A DNA stretch of 15,057 nucleotides from Candidatus Uhrbacteria bacterium (GCA_003509895.1 DOMJ01000043.1:1-15057); one strand, 5' to 3'. Shown: positions 1 to 6,136, counted from the first letter of the stretch. Made by a program: numbers and translations. Notes: generated from the sequence alone by a model not told the origin.

Positions 1-121
1 GTTGCGCGCCGTCAATCGTTTTCCACTCACCGGGATCTTTTGCGCTTCCAAGTGTACAAAGGACTTACTATTGGAAGCGCAAAAGATCCCGGTGAGTGGA
101 AAACGATTGACGGCGCGCAAC
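1..121. repeat. 51-bp perfect inverted repeat at the left edge
   Basis: Bases 1-51 are the exact reverse complement of 71-121, with a 19-base spacer at 52-70. The spacer and right arm read as normal MiaA protein (QVYKGL onward, then IGSAKDPGEW), while the left arm replaces the expected MiaA N-terminus. The natural reading is a foldback chimera from amplification or assembly at a contig end, with the left arm a copy of the right. A real genomic palindrome is possible but less likely because it would destroy a conserved gene. Confidence 0.95.
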
Positions 122-861
122 GGTATGTTGTGGACGGTATTGTGGAACACTTGGCGGATATGATTGATCCAAACGAGGAGTTTAGCGTTGGCGTGTATAA
201 GCAACGTGCGTTTAATGCCATCAACGACGTTCTTTTGCGAGGAAAACAGCCGATTCTGGTTGGTGGAACGGGCTTGTATATTCAGGCGGTGATAGATAAT
301 CTACAATTTCCGGACGTGGCTCCAAATCCCGTGCTACGTGAACGGCTCGCTAAAAAGTCTTTGCAAGACCTTGTTGCAACCTACGAAGCTTGTGATCCCG
401 TGGGTGCTCTGGCGATAGATAACAACAATAGAAGACGCCTTATAAGAGGTATTGAAGTCTGTTGGACCACGCGAAAACCATTTTCCGAATTACAAACAAA
501 AGGACCACAACAGTACCAATTGCTTCAACTGGCGTTTGATGTCTCTCGCGAGCAGCTGTATGCGCGGTTGGATCGTCGCGTGAATGAAATGGTTCAACGT
601 GGTCTTGTAGAGGAGGTACGATCTTTGTTAGACGCGGGTGTGGATCCGCGCAAGAGTGCTTTATCGGGTATCGGTTATAGAGAAGTGGTGAGTTTTTTGC
701 AGGGATATACAAATGAAGAAGAGATGATCGCGGAGATTCAACAAAATACCAGGCGCCTGGCTAAGCGTCAGTTGAGTTGGTTTAGGCGAGATCCAACAAT
801 TGTTTGGGTAAAAACGATAGAAGAAGCTCTGGCGCACGTACACCATTTTCTCTTTGAATAA
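40..861 (+). CDS. miaA: tRNA dimethylallyltransferase MiaA, 5'-truncated
   Basis: MiaA transfers a dimethylallyl group from DMAPP to N6 of A37 in tRNAs that read UNN codons. Visible family signatures are QVYKGL..IG at the left edge, the stretch EHLADMIDPNEEFSV (family: HHLID..DP.E.FSV), GGTGLYIQ at about residues 75-82, GIGYREV, and the C-terminal TRRLAKRQLSWFRRDP. The C-terminus is complete and stops with TAA. The N-terminal P-loop (GPTASGKS type) and roughly 30-40 residues are absent. The frame stays open to base 1, but codons before about 49 lie in the inverted-repeat arm and do not look like MiaA, so the TTG at 40 is only the first in-frame start-like codon and not a credible start. The gene is convergent with gatB and shares a terminator hairpin with it. 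Confidence 0.93.
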   Translation: MRFQVYKGLTIGSAKDPGEWKTIDGAQRYVVDGIVEHLADMIDPNEEFSVGVYKQRAFNAINDVLLRGKQPILVGGTGLYIQAVIDNLQFPDVAPNPVLRERLAKKSLQDLVATYEACDPVGALAIDNNNRRRLIRGIEVCWTTRKPFSELQTKGPQQYQLLQLAFDVSREQLYARLDRRVNEMVQRGLVEEVRSLLDAGVDPRKSALSGIGYREVVSFLQGYTNEEEMIAEIQQNTRRLAKRQLSWFRRDPTIVWVKTIEEALAHVHHFLFE

Positions 862-890
862 AAAACCGAGACACACCCGTCTCGGTTTTT
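861..890. terminator. bidirectional hairpin terminator between miaA and gatB
   Basis: A perfect 12-bp stem, 861-872 against 879-890, encloses a 6-base loop. It begins with an A-run and ends with a T-run, so it can act as an intrinsic terminator for miaA rightward and for gatB leftward. It overlaps the miaA TAA by one base and sits directly beside the distal gatB stop at 889-891, which fits the longer gatB frame. Confidence 0.88.
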
Positions 891-1044
891 ACACATCGGA
901 GAGCCTCCTTTCTAGGAGCTCTCTTGTTTTTGGCACGTTTGCACTTCCTTGTGTTATTTTTTGCACCATCCCAATAAAAAATTGAAGAAGGACAACTTTA
1001 CCTGCTCTGTATTGTTCTACTTGATGCGGATTTTCTGCCAACAC
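889..1044 (-). pseudogene. gatB: severed C-terminal tail of GatB, in frame after the TAA
   Basis: Reading leftward from the TAA at 1047-1045 in the same frame gives 51 further codons and then TAA at 891-889. The peptide begins VLAENPHQVEQYRAGK, continues VVLLQFFIGMVQKITQGSAN and ends LLERRLSDV. This matches the usual GatB ending, AENP..V..YR.GK...L.FF.G.V.K.T.G.AN......L...L. Without the TAA the protein would have 511 codons counting the stop position as a residue, a normal GatB length. A single G-to-T change in a GAA codon (the family often has Glu after IID) would explain it. The tail helps GatB grip the tRNA, so its loss should matter. There is no start codon with a ribosome site for separate translation. 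Confidence 0.9.
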
Positions 1045-2424
1045 TTAATCAATAATGGCTCCCAGGGCATCCGTATCACTGATCGTGGTCAGACCAAGGG
1101 ATTCAATCACTTGTGCGGGCGATGCTCCATCGTCCAACATCGCTTCTAACACATGCGTGGCCTGTTGTGCCGTAATTGTTTTTTGGTAAATGATGTTCAG
1201 AAGTTCCGCCATGTTTTCTGGGGTCACATGGGTTGTACGAATATCTTCCGACCGTTCCGTGAGCGCTCCCAGGAGCTTGGTCCCAATCCACGTGGCTACG
1301 AGCTTGCCAATGGGTTGTCTGTAGCGATCCGCGACCGTGTTCTCATCTGCATCAATGTCCGGATTTGCAGCAAGCCACGCAAAAAGTTCGCTTATCACGC
1401 GCTCTGTAAAGTCGGCAAGTGCCGGGTCATCTGTCAGGGTAGCGGCAGCTTGTTCGGAGAACGTATATTCGGACTGGAATCGTTCACGTCGTTGTTGAGG
1501 TAGTTCCGGCCGCGATCCTGTTTCTTCCTGAATATAGGTGGAAAGATCCGTGGGCGGAATATCCGGTTCTCGCATAAAGCGATAGTCGGCGGCCTCTTCT
1601 TTGGTGCGTTGTAAATCCGTTTTATTGCCGACGGCATCCCAACCGCGTGTTGTGGTTACCATTGGAGGATTGCCTTGCTGCCAGAGAGTGCCTTGCCGAT
1701 CAATCTCAAAGAGAAGCGCACGCTCAACCGCCTTAAACGAGTTCATGTTTTTGACCTCTGTTTTTGGATAGTATGGGTCTGCCACAGGGAGCCCGTTTGC
1801 ATCTACGGGTCGTAAAGACACGTTTGCATCGCAACGGAGGTGGCCTTTTTCCATGTCGGCATCGGAGACGGCAAGATAGCGCAAGATACGGCGCAGCTCA
1901 AGCAAAAAAATCTTGGCCTCGTTGGGGGTTCTAAAATCCGGGCGTGTGACAATCTCTACAAGAGGAGTACCGGCACGATTAAAATCAACCAACGTCTTCC
2001 CGTCACGGTGCACATTTTTTGCCGCGTCTTCCTCCAGGTGCGCCCGTTCAATGTGGATAATCGCCTTCGTGCGAGGGCCTTCCGGAATCTGAATAGTGAT
2101 TACGCCGTCTTCAGCTACAGGCACGTCGAACTGAGAAATTTGGTAGCCCTTTGGCAGATCGGGGTAGATGTAGTGCTTACGATCAAAATACGTTGGTGAG
2201 TTAATCCTGCATCCAAGGGCCAACCCAATACGCACCGCAAAGCGCAAAGCTTCTCGGTTGAGAGAGGGGAGAGTCCCAGGATGGCCAACATCAATCGCGG
2301 AAATCAGCGTGTTAGAGGCGGCGCCTTCCGCATGATTATCTACGGAACTAAACAGCTTTGTTGCTGTTTTGAGTTGGACGTGAATCTCCAGTCCAATAAT
2401 CGGTTCTAGGTGATGATACGTCAT
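1045..2424 (-). CDS. gatB: Asp/Glu-tRNA amidotransferase subunit B, ended by a premature in-frame TAA
   Basis: GatB works with GatA and GatC to turn Glu-tRNAGln and Asp-tRNAAsn into Gln- and Asn-tRNA; it phosphorylates and amidates the mischarged residue and binds the tRNA. The sequence shows the whole catalytic cradle: GLEIHVQL near residue 11, FDRKHYIYPDLPKGYQISQ, RAHLEEDAAK, FNRAGTPLVEIV, CDANVSLR, EVKNMNSFKAVERAL and TRGWD, then the helical and YqeY-like tail. The open frame gives 459 residues, stopping within the tail motif ..ALGAIID. The next codons, past the TAA, continue the GatB tail in the same frame (see 889-1044). The start ATG at 2424 puts GLEIHVQL where expected. A TGATAGGAT box lies 11 nt upstream and there is no clear ribosome binding site. 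gatA and gatC are not in the window. Identity is certain; whether this product is functional is open. Confidence 0.95.
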   Translation of the reverse strand: MTYHHLEPIIGLEIHVQLKTATKLFSSVDNHAEGAASNTLISAIDVGHPGTLPSLNREALRFAVRIGLALGCRINSPTYFDRKHYIYPDLPKGYQISQFDVPVAEDGVITIQIPEGPRTKAIIHIERAHLEEDAAKNVHRDGKTLVDFNRAGTPLVEIVTRPDFRTPNEAKIFLLELRRILRYLAVSDADMEKGHLRCDANVSLRPVDANGLPVADPYYPKTEVKNMNSFKAVERALLFEIDRQGTLWQQGNPPMVTTTRGWDAVGNKTDLQRTKEEAADYRFMREPDIPPTDLSTYIQEETGSRPELPQQRRERFQSEYTFSEQAAATLTDDPALADFTERVISELFAWLAANPDIDADENTVADRYRQPIGKLVATWIGTKLLGALTERSEDIRTTHVTPENMAELLNIIYQKTITAQQATHVLEAMLDDGASPAQVIESLGLTTISDTDALGAIID

Positions 2425-2435
2425 ATCGTGTTGCT

Positions 2436-2444
2436 ATCCTATCA
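2436..2444 (-). promoter_or_regulatory. extended -10 box of gatB
   Basis: Read on the minus strand the bases are TGATAGGAT: a TG, one base, then TAGGAT (4 of 6 to TATAAT). The box ends 11 nt before the gatB ATG, predicting a leader of about 5 nt. The identical 9-mer stands before rodA. No convincing -35 is seen; that area overlaps the T-run of the upstream terminator. Confidence 0.5.
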
Positions 2445-2452
2445 TTCTTTTG

Positions 2453-2484
2453 TAAAAGAAAAAACCGGACGTGTGCCCGGTTTT
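2453..2484 (-). terminator. intrinsic terminator of the dcd-tmk-membrane operon
   Basis: On the minus strand an 8-bp stem (2477-2484 with 2461-2468) around an 8-base loop is followed by TTTTTT-C-TTTT. It lies 7 bp past the stop of the last membrane gene and just upstream of the gatB promoter, so it insulates gatB from the operon. Confidence 0.88.
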
Positions 2485-2491
2485 AAAACAC

Positions 2492-3241
2492 TCAATTCAT
2501 TCCATTCAATTTCTTGAGATGGCTAAAAATCATGGTTGGAATGTTGACGAGGACAGTCGTAAATGGGAGCGATATAGCCAAGATACCAATCACCAGAAGA
2601 ATACCTCCAACATCCGTTGAAACAGAACTGCCAATAACCCCAAAGATAATGCCGACAATAATGACAGCGAGGTAGTAGATGACTCCTACAAGGAAGAGAC
2701 TCACAAACAGTTTTACAAACAAATCCCACTTACGGCCTTTGACCATTTGAATACTGATGCGGAGAGAATCCCCAATGTTTTTTTGATCAATGATCGCAAG
2801 AAATTTTGCCGAGAAGAACATGAGAGCGAGAACAATTCCGGGAACAATAAACAGGAACAAACCAAAGAATGTTGCGACAGCGGAGATAAGTCCAACGGCA
2901 AACATCGGCCATATAACGGCCTGGAGATCCTGTTTGGCTTTTTCCATACTCACCATCCCTGTTGTAACGGCCTGATAAGAAAGGCGTGTGAGGATGATCC
3001 CCATCCAAATGGCGTAAGCAAACGACACGAGAGAGATCAGTATCCACAAAACAAATTTTATTGCGTTGTCAGGAAGATAACCAAGGAGCATTTGTAGGAG
3101 CATAATACCAAAGTAGGGAAGAATGACTTTGGCGTATACGCGAAAGTGTTTTTTTGCGGCTTCAATACTCACGGTAAGAATCTCGCCTATTTTTGGGAGC
3201 TTTCCAACGGGAGCTGAGGATACGGGTTGCGTGGTAGACAT
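2492..3241 (-). CDS. multi-pass membrane protein (YciC/glycerophosphodiesterase-membrane-domain-like)
   Basis: A 249-residue protein of unknown function with about six hydrophobic segments (roughly 36-56, 60-84, 106-130, 132-151, 173-204 and 212-236) after a polar N-terminus. The pattern FIVPGIVLALMFF..AKFLAIID......SL..S...VKGRKW resembles the IPG...S..LVKG.RW core of the broad YciC/UPF0259 and GPDPase-membrane-domain group; that assignment is by pattern only. It lies 9 bp after the preceding membrane gene, which looks like a paralogue: both begin with a helix ending in a charged H(F/Y)R..-type stretch, both carry S(I/M).(M/L)VK and both end with SHLKK. It stops with TGA immediately before a terminator. 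No Shine-Dalgarno sequence is visible. A bilayer role is likely; substrate and partner cannot be read from sequence. Confidence 0.8.
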   Translation of the reverse strand: MSTTQPVSSAPVGKLPKIGEILTVSIEAAKKHFRVYAKVILPYFGIMLLQMLLGYLPDNAIKFVLWILISLVSFAYAIWMGIILTRLSYQAVTTGMVSMEKAKQDLQAVIWPMFAVGLISAVATFFGLFLFIVPGIVLALMFFSAKFLAIIDQKNIGDSLRISIQMVKGRKWDLFVKLFVSLFLVGVIYYLAVIIVGIIFGVIGSSVSTDVGGILLVIGILAISLPFTTVLVNIPTMIFSHLKKLNGMN

Positions 3242-3250
3242 AAAAAGGGG

Positions 3251-4108
3251 TTACGCTTTTTTAAGATGCGAATACAGAAGGTGATCCGTAATAAGTAACA
3301 TCGGATTCAAGAAGACAAATAGCACCGAGTAACTCAGGGTGAGGGCGATCCATTCAACACGCATGGCAGATAATACATCGGTGCCCTGCAAAACACTGTA
3401 CGCAATAATGCGGATGACAATAATTAACAAAAACTGCAGAAGAAAGAACACACCAAAATAGAGGAGCTTTGGAATAAGGAGCCGTAGAGCAACAGCCCAA
3501 AAACGCTTTTTTACCAACTCCATACTTGCGCGAACGGCGGCCATTCCACGTTTACCATCCTCCACAAGAGCAAAGCCCGCAAAGGCAAGGTAGATCATAA
3601 GGGCAATGGGTGGCAGAAAGAGCAAGAGCGACACAAACAAGAGAGAGAAAAGAATGAGAGACGGCAGAAATCCAACGCCGATATTGGTCAGAAACCAGAA
3701 CAGGAGAAGTGGCAAGAGGAACGCCCCAACAACAAGAAGTAAATAGTACAGTCGAACCAGAAGTTGAGGGACAAAGAGACCCCAGGCGGCCTTGTTGAGT
3801 TTTTTAAAGGTAAGCTTTACGTTTGATTCTTGCGACTGAATCGCTCTGATCAATGCGTTAATGGTCCACGTTCCAATAACGGTGGCAACGATCGTATTAT
3901 TGACGAACAAAAGAATGATGCCGATTTTTTCTGAGAGAGTCGTTTGTGTTGTTGCCACGGCATCAATGGGGTAGAGCAAGATGGCAATCACGTTTATGAT
4001 AGATACAACCAACAGCCATGCACTTATTTTGAGCAGGAATTTGTGGTGAGCGCGGTAGTGTTCCCATGCGCTATCGATAAGGGCTCCAATGCCGATAAGT
4101 TGGTTCAT
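3251..4108 (-). CDS. multi-pass membrane protein, translationally coupled to tmk
   Basis: A 285-residue, very hydrophobic protein with about six membrane segments, a conserved-looking ALIDSAWEHYRAHHKFLLKI opening, an AAVRASMELVKKRFWAV loop and a SHLKKA C-terminus. I do not recognise a function; the layout is like its downstream neighbour and the YciC-like group. The frame is open further up (to an ATG at 4177), but the start chosen is ATG at 4108 because it overlaps the tmk stop as ATGA, the classic coupling arrangement, and because the extra 23 residues are polar and would be encoded inside tmk. It is transcribed with tmk and the next membrane gene. Confidence 0.8.
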   Translation of the reverse strand: MNQLIGIGALIDSAWEHYRAHHKFLLKISAWLLVVSIINVIAILLYPIDAVATTQTTLSEKIGIILLFVNNTIVATVIGTWTINALIRAIQSQESNVKLTFKKLNKAAWGLFVPQLLVRLYYLLLVVGAFLLPLLLFWFLTNIGVGFLPSLILFSLLFVSLLLFLPPIALMIYLAFAGFALVEDGKRGMAAVRASMELVKKRFWAVALRLLIPKLLYFGVFFLLQFLLIIVIRIIAYSVLQGTDVLSAMRVEWIALTLSYSVLFVFLNPMLLITDHLLYSHLKKA

Positions 4109-4836
4109 ACGTGGGTAGCTGTTTGTTGAGTAAGTAATGGGATCGGGGTTCCGATGGATGGCAGAATGATTTGCCACAGTTCTTGATGAATATCCTCAAT
4201 GCTTCTAAGTGTTCCGTCCGGCGCACAATCAATGTGATGAAAACTTGGGAAGAGTTTTGTGATCTCTCTGTAGGTATTGATAGAGGCTTCTATGTGTGTT
4301 TTGTCTGATTCGTGAATATCTCCTGCAACCTTTGTTTTTTCTGTGGCCCCTTGGGCGGCGAGTTTTATGGCGACGTCCACCGGCACGCTGAGCACGAGGT
4401 TGAGCGTGGGTCGCGGAATGCCAAAGATCGTGTGTTCCAAATGATCGTTCCAAGCAAAATACGCGTGGCGCATCTCTTGATCTCGGATTTTTTGCCCGTG
4501 ATGGGCCATGTTAGACCCAACGTAGCGGTCGGACACCACAATCTTGCCCGCCTCAAGCCAATCACGGATTTGAAAAGAAGCGTCAAACCGATCTACGGCA
4601 AAAAGGATGCTCGCTGCATGGGCGTTAACGTCTGTGGAATGTCCATAGTCCCCGGCGAGATATTTTTCTACGGCGCCGCAACTTTTTTGACCATACTGTG
4701 GGAACGAGATGGTTTCTACGTCATACCCCTCCAAACGCAAACGCTCAACAAGACGCTTGGTTTGCGTTGCCTTGCCGGATCCATCCGTGCCGTCTATCAC
4801 AAAGAAGGCACCCATTTTTCTGCTTGAGAGATCCAT
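4105..4836 (-). CDS. tmk: thymidylate (dTMP) kinase
   Basis: Tmk phosphorylates dTMP to dTDP with ATP, the committed step to dTTP. The sequence has a P-loop GTDGSGKATQ (G16-K22 from the chosen start), FPQYG with the substrate-side region after it, and DRYVGSN, the DR(Y/F)..S family motif. At 243 residues it is longer than typical bacterial enzymes (about 210) and belongs to a divergent form with a GDIHESDKTHIE segment in place of a standard LID. The start is uncertain: ATG 4836 follows a TATAAT box by 10 nt; ATG 4815, just before GAFFVIDG, is an alternative; the open frame back to 4962 overlaps dcd and reads unlike a kinase. Its TGA overlaps the next ATG. It follows dcd by 68 bp, so two dTTP-pathway genes are adjacent. 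Confidence 0.92.
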   Translation of the reverse strand: MDLSSRKMGAFFVIDGTDGSGKATQTKRLVERLRLEGYDVETISFPQYGQKSCGAVEKYLAGDYGHSTDVNAHAASILFAVDRFDASFQIRDWLEAGKIVVSDRYVGSNMAHHGQKIRDQEMRHAYFAWNDHLEHTIFGIPRPTLNLVLSVPVDVAIKLAAQGATEKTKVAGDIHESDKTHIEASINTYREITKLFPSFHHIDCAPDGTLRSIEDIHQELWQIILPSIGTPIPLLTQQTATHV

Positions 4837-4846
4837 TTCATCACTG

Positions 4847-4852
4847 ATTATA
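4847..4852 (-). promoter_or_regulatory. TATAAT box upstream of tmk
   Basis: A perfect TATAAT on the minus strand ends 10 nt before ATG 4836, so transcription would begin about 4 to 5 nt before the start codon. No -35 match is present at 16-18 nt spacing. It would give tmk and the membrane genes a promoter independent of dcd. Confidence 0.45.
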
Positions 4853-4904
4853 GCGTGCTTTTGGGAAAAACGCCTGTGGATAGCGCGGCCTGTAAAAACG
4901 GATT

Positions 4905-5516
4905 CTAATCCTCGTTTTTGCTCACATTTTTCCGTTCTTCTTCCGTTAGAAAGTTTCTCCACATCTGGCTTGCCCGTGGTTTCATGTCACCCACGTACTT
5001 GCTGTTGAGGGCGTGCGCATTATCCTTACTGTAGGAGCGAATACTTGGTGAAGATATTTTTTCAAAGGCAATCTGAGCAATCGGCATTTTGTAATAGAGC
5101 AAAATGGGGAGGTTGGCGACGTTGTGTAACTCAAGCGTCATTTTGAGGCAATTGCCCGGGTCCAAAAATCCGGCGGTGACATGAATCAATAATCCCATAC
5201 GCCCAATGGAACTCTTGCCTTCTAATCTACCAACATACTTGTCCGACACACCCGTTGTTTCATGAATCATAGCAAGGGCAAATTCACCCGGATGTAAGAC
5301 GAATGGTGTCTCTTCATCAATCACGATTTCCTTCATCATCGGATCAATTGGCTTTTTTGGATCTATAACAAAGTTGGCGTTCGTATCAAAGATTAAGAAG
5401 TGTTTGTCTAGGCGCAAATCAATAGATGCCGGCTGCATCATGTTTTCCGTATACGGTTCCACAGAAATGTCACCCGCCTCCATAGCCAGTTGAATATCGC
5501 GATCGGACAAAATCAT
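4905..5516 (-). CDS. dcd: dCTP deaminase
   Basis: Dcd deaminates dCTP to dUTP, feeding dUMP and then dTMP synthesis; some members also act as dUTPase. The 203-residue protein opens with MILSD.DI and has QPASIDLRL (28-36), GKSSIGRMG (100-108) with the conserved Arg106, HVTAGFLDPG (112-121), TLEL with the likely catalytic Glu129, and the M.I.Q..FE strand. These cover the trimeric dUTPase-fold core. One deviation: after DPG the family usually has a Gly-aromatic-x-Gly turn (GF.G or GWSG), here NCLK. Mono- or bifunctional activity cannot be decided by eye. The start ATG is fixed by the MILSD.DI motif. It leads the dcd-tmk-membrane operon. Confidence 0.93.
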   Translation of the reverse strand: MILSDRDIQLAMEAGDISVEPYTENMMQPASIDLRLDKHFLIFDTNANFVIDPKKPIDPMMKEIVIDEETPFVLHPGEFALAMIHETTGVSDKYVGRLEGKSSIGRMGLLIHVTAGFLDPGNCLKMTLELHNVANLPILLYYKMPIAQIAFEKISSPSIRSYSKDNAHALNSKYVGDMKPRASQMWRNFLTEEERKNVSKNED

Positions 5517-5571
5517 ATAAGTCGATTGAGGTCTGAAAAAAGGTTTTCCTAGAAGAGGGAAGTGTGAGGAG

Positions 5572-5580
5572 ATTTTAGCA
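5572..5580 (-). promoter_or_regulatory. extended -10 promoter of dcd
   Basis: The minus strand reads TGC-TAAAAT (5 of 6 to TATAAT with the TG extension). Transcription would start near 5565, about 48 nt before the dcd ATG. No good -35 is seen, which is usual for extended -10 promoters. Confidence 0.45.
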
Positions 5581-5600
5581 CACTTTCTTTTTCCACCCGT

Positions 5601-5668
5601 AGTTTTGAGGCGTTCTATTTGAGGTGAAATATCGACGATCGTCCAAAAATCACCTCAAAACTTTTGAG
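5601..5668. repeat. nested and competing inverted repeats
   Basis: Three perfect pairings overlap: 5601-5610 with 5653-5662 (10 bp), 5618-5627 with 5650-5659 (10 bp), and the compact palindrome 5654-5660 with 5662-5668 (7 bp, 1-base spacer). They share the CCTCAAAA segment so cannot all form at once. The 22-base loop of the second stem holds the palindrome GACGATCGTC. A T-rich run follows on the + strand. The block lies just upstream of the dcd promoter, so an operator is plausible. Confidence 0.6.
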
Positions 5669-5869
5669 AGATTTTTTTGTTTTTGATCAATTATTGGAAG
5701 AATTCAAACACGTTTCTGATGAAATGAAGAAAAAAGCACAGAAAAACATGTGTGGATACAATTTGACGATCGTCTCTAAATCTCCTTGAGATTGTCGTGT
5801 TGATTATTGGTTGATAAGAGACGGGGAGAACAACAAGGAGAAGAAAAAGAAGGCGCGATGTACGGAGAG

Positions 5870-5898
5870 TTGACAGAGAGGTCAATAGGACTTATGGT
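5870..5898 (+). promoter_or_regulatory. rightward sigma-70-type promoter candidate in the gap
   Basis: TTGACA (5870-5875), a 17-bp spacer and TATGGT (5893-5898). Spacing is ideal and the -35 perfect; the -10 is 4 of 6. No gene follows on this strand, and transcription would run toward the GC-rich hairpin at 6005. Confidence 0.35.
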
Positions 5899-5994
5899 AG
5901 CCCTGCTCATTGTTACAAGGCGGTCTTGCCGCAGAAAAGGATCGACGTGAAGAGATTGAAGCATTTTTTGAGGTTGGTTCTGATGGTTAATTCC

Positions 5995-6033
5995 AAAAAA
6001 ACATGCGCCAGGCGGGACTCTCCCTCCGGGCGC
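5995..6033 (-). terminator. GC-rich hairpin with T-run, second terminator downstream of rplA
   Basis: Stem 6005-6017 with 6021-6033 is 11 pairs with two single mismatches and a 3-base loop. On the minus strand it is followed by ATG and seven T's. It may back up the rplA terminator. Read rightward it is followed by AATTTTAT and could instead end a small transcript from 5870-5898. Confidence 0.45.
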
Positions 6034-6092
6034 GCAATTTTATACAATTTTATAAAAGATCTTTAGATACAGGTACGACCACCAGGCAGAGA

Positions 6093-6126
6093 AACCAAAA
6101 ACCACCCCATAGCGGGGCGGTTTTTT
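6093..6126 (-). terminator. intrinsic terminator of the secE-nusG-rplK-rplA operon
   Basis: A 12-bp stem, 6114-6125 with 6097-6108, surrounds a 5-base loop 11 bp after the rplA stop. The one non-Watson-Crick position is a G-U wobble in the leftward transcript but an A-C mismatch in the rightward one, which favours the minus strand. A T-rich tail follows. Confidence 0.88.
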
Positions 6127-6136
6127 AAACGCACGA

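Larger units (their letters stand above)
5517..6136. other. 620-bp gene-poor region between rplA and dcd
   Basis: No convincing gene is seen. It holds the dcd promoter (5572-5580), a cluster of inverted repeats (5601-5668), two GACGATCGTC palindromes (5634-5643 and 5765-5774), a purine-rich + strand tract (about 5812-5880), a rightward promoter candidate (5870-5898), a GC-rich hairpin (6005-6033) and the rplA terminator (6093-6126). Short open stretches on the + strand are discussed under findings. Minus-strand frames of 62-64 codons here have no ribosome site and no recognisable protein pattern. Confidence 0.7.

Noticed and set aside
899..930. Second terminator (stem with one bulged C, then TTGTTTTT) downstream of miaA
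   Set aside because: The bases encode the last residues of the severed GatB tail (ELLERRLSDV) in a conserved frame, so the pairing is probably incidental to coding; the hairpin at 861-890 is a better terminator.
1045..1047. TAA read as a sense codon through a changed genetic code
   Set aside because: TAA is the plain stop of miaA, nusG, rplK, gyrB, rplY and others in the same window.
949..1149. 66-codon rightward open frame
   Set aside because: It is antisense to the GatB tail and has no family pattern or ribosome site.
4837..4962. Upstream extension of tmk to ATG 4962
   Set aside because: It overlaps the end of dcd, is polar and unlike a kinase N-terminus, and contains the TATAAT box.
5751..5759. 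DnaA-box-like TGTGGATAC (and TGTGGATAG at 4875-4883), possible origin near gyrB
   Set aside because: Only two 8-of-9 matches, one within the short dcd-tmk spacer, no cluster, no dnaA or dnaN nearby.
5691..5964. Two minus-strand open frames of 64 and 62 codons in the rplA-dcd gap
   Set aside because: They overlap each other in different frames, lack start signals, and have compositions expected from the complement of a purine-rich strand.
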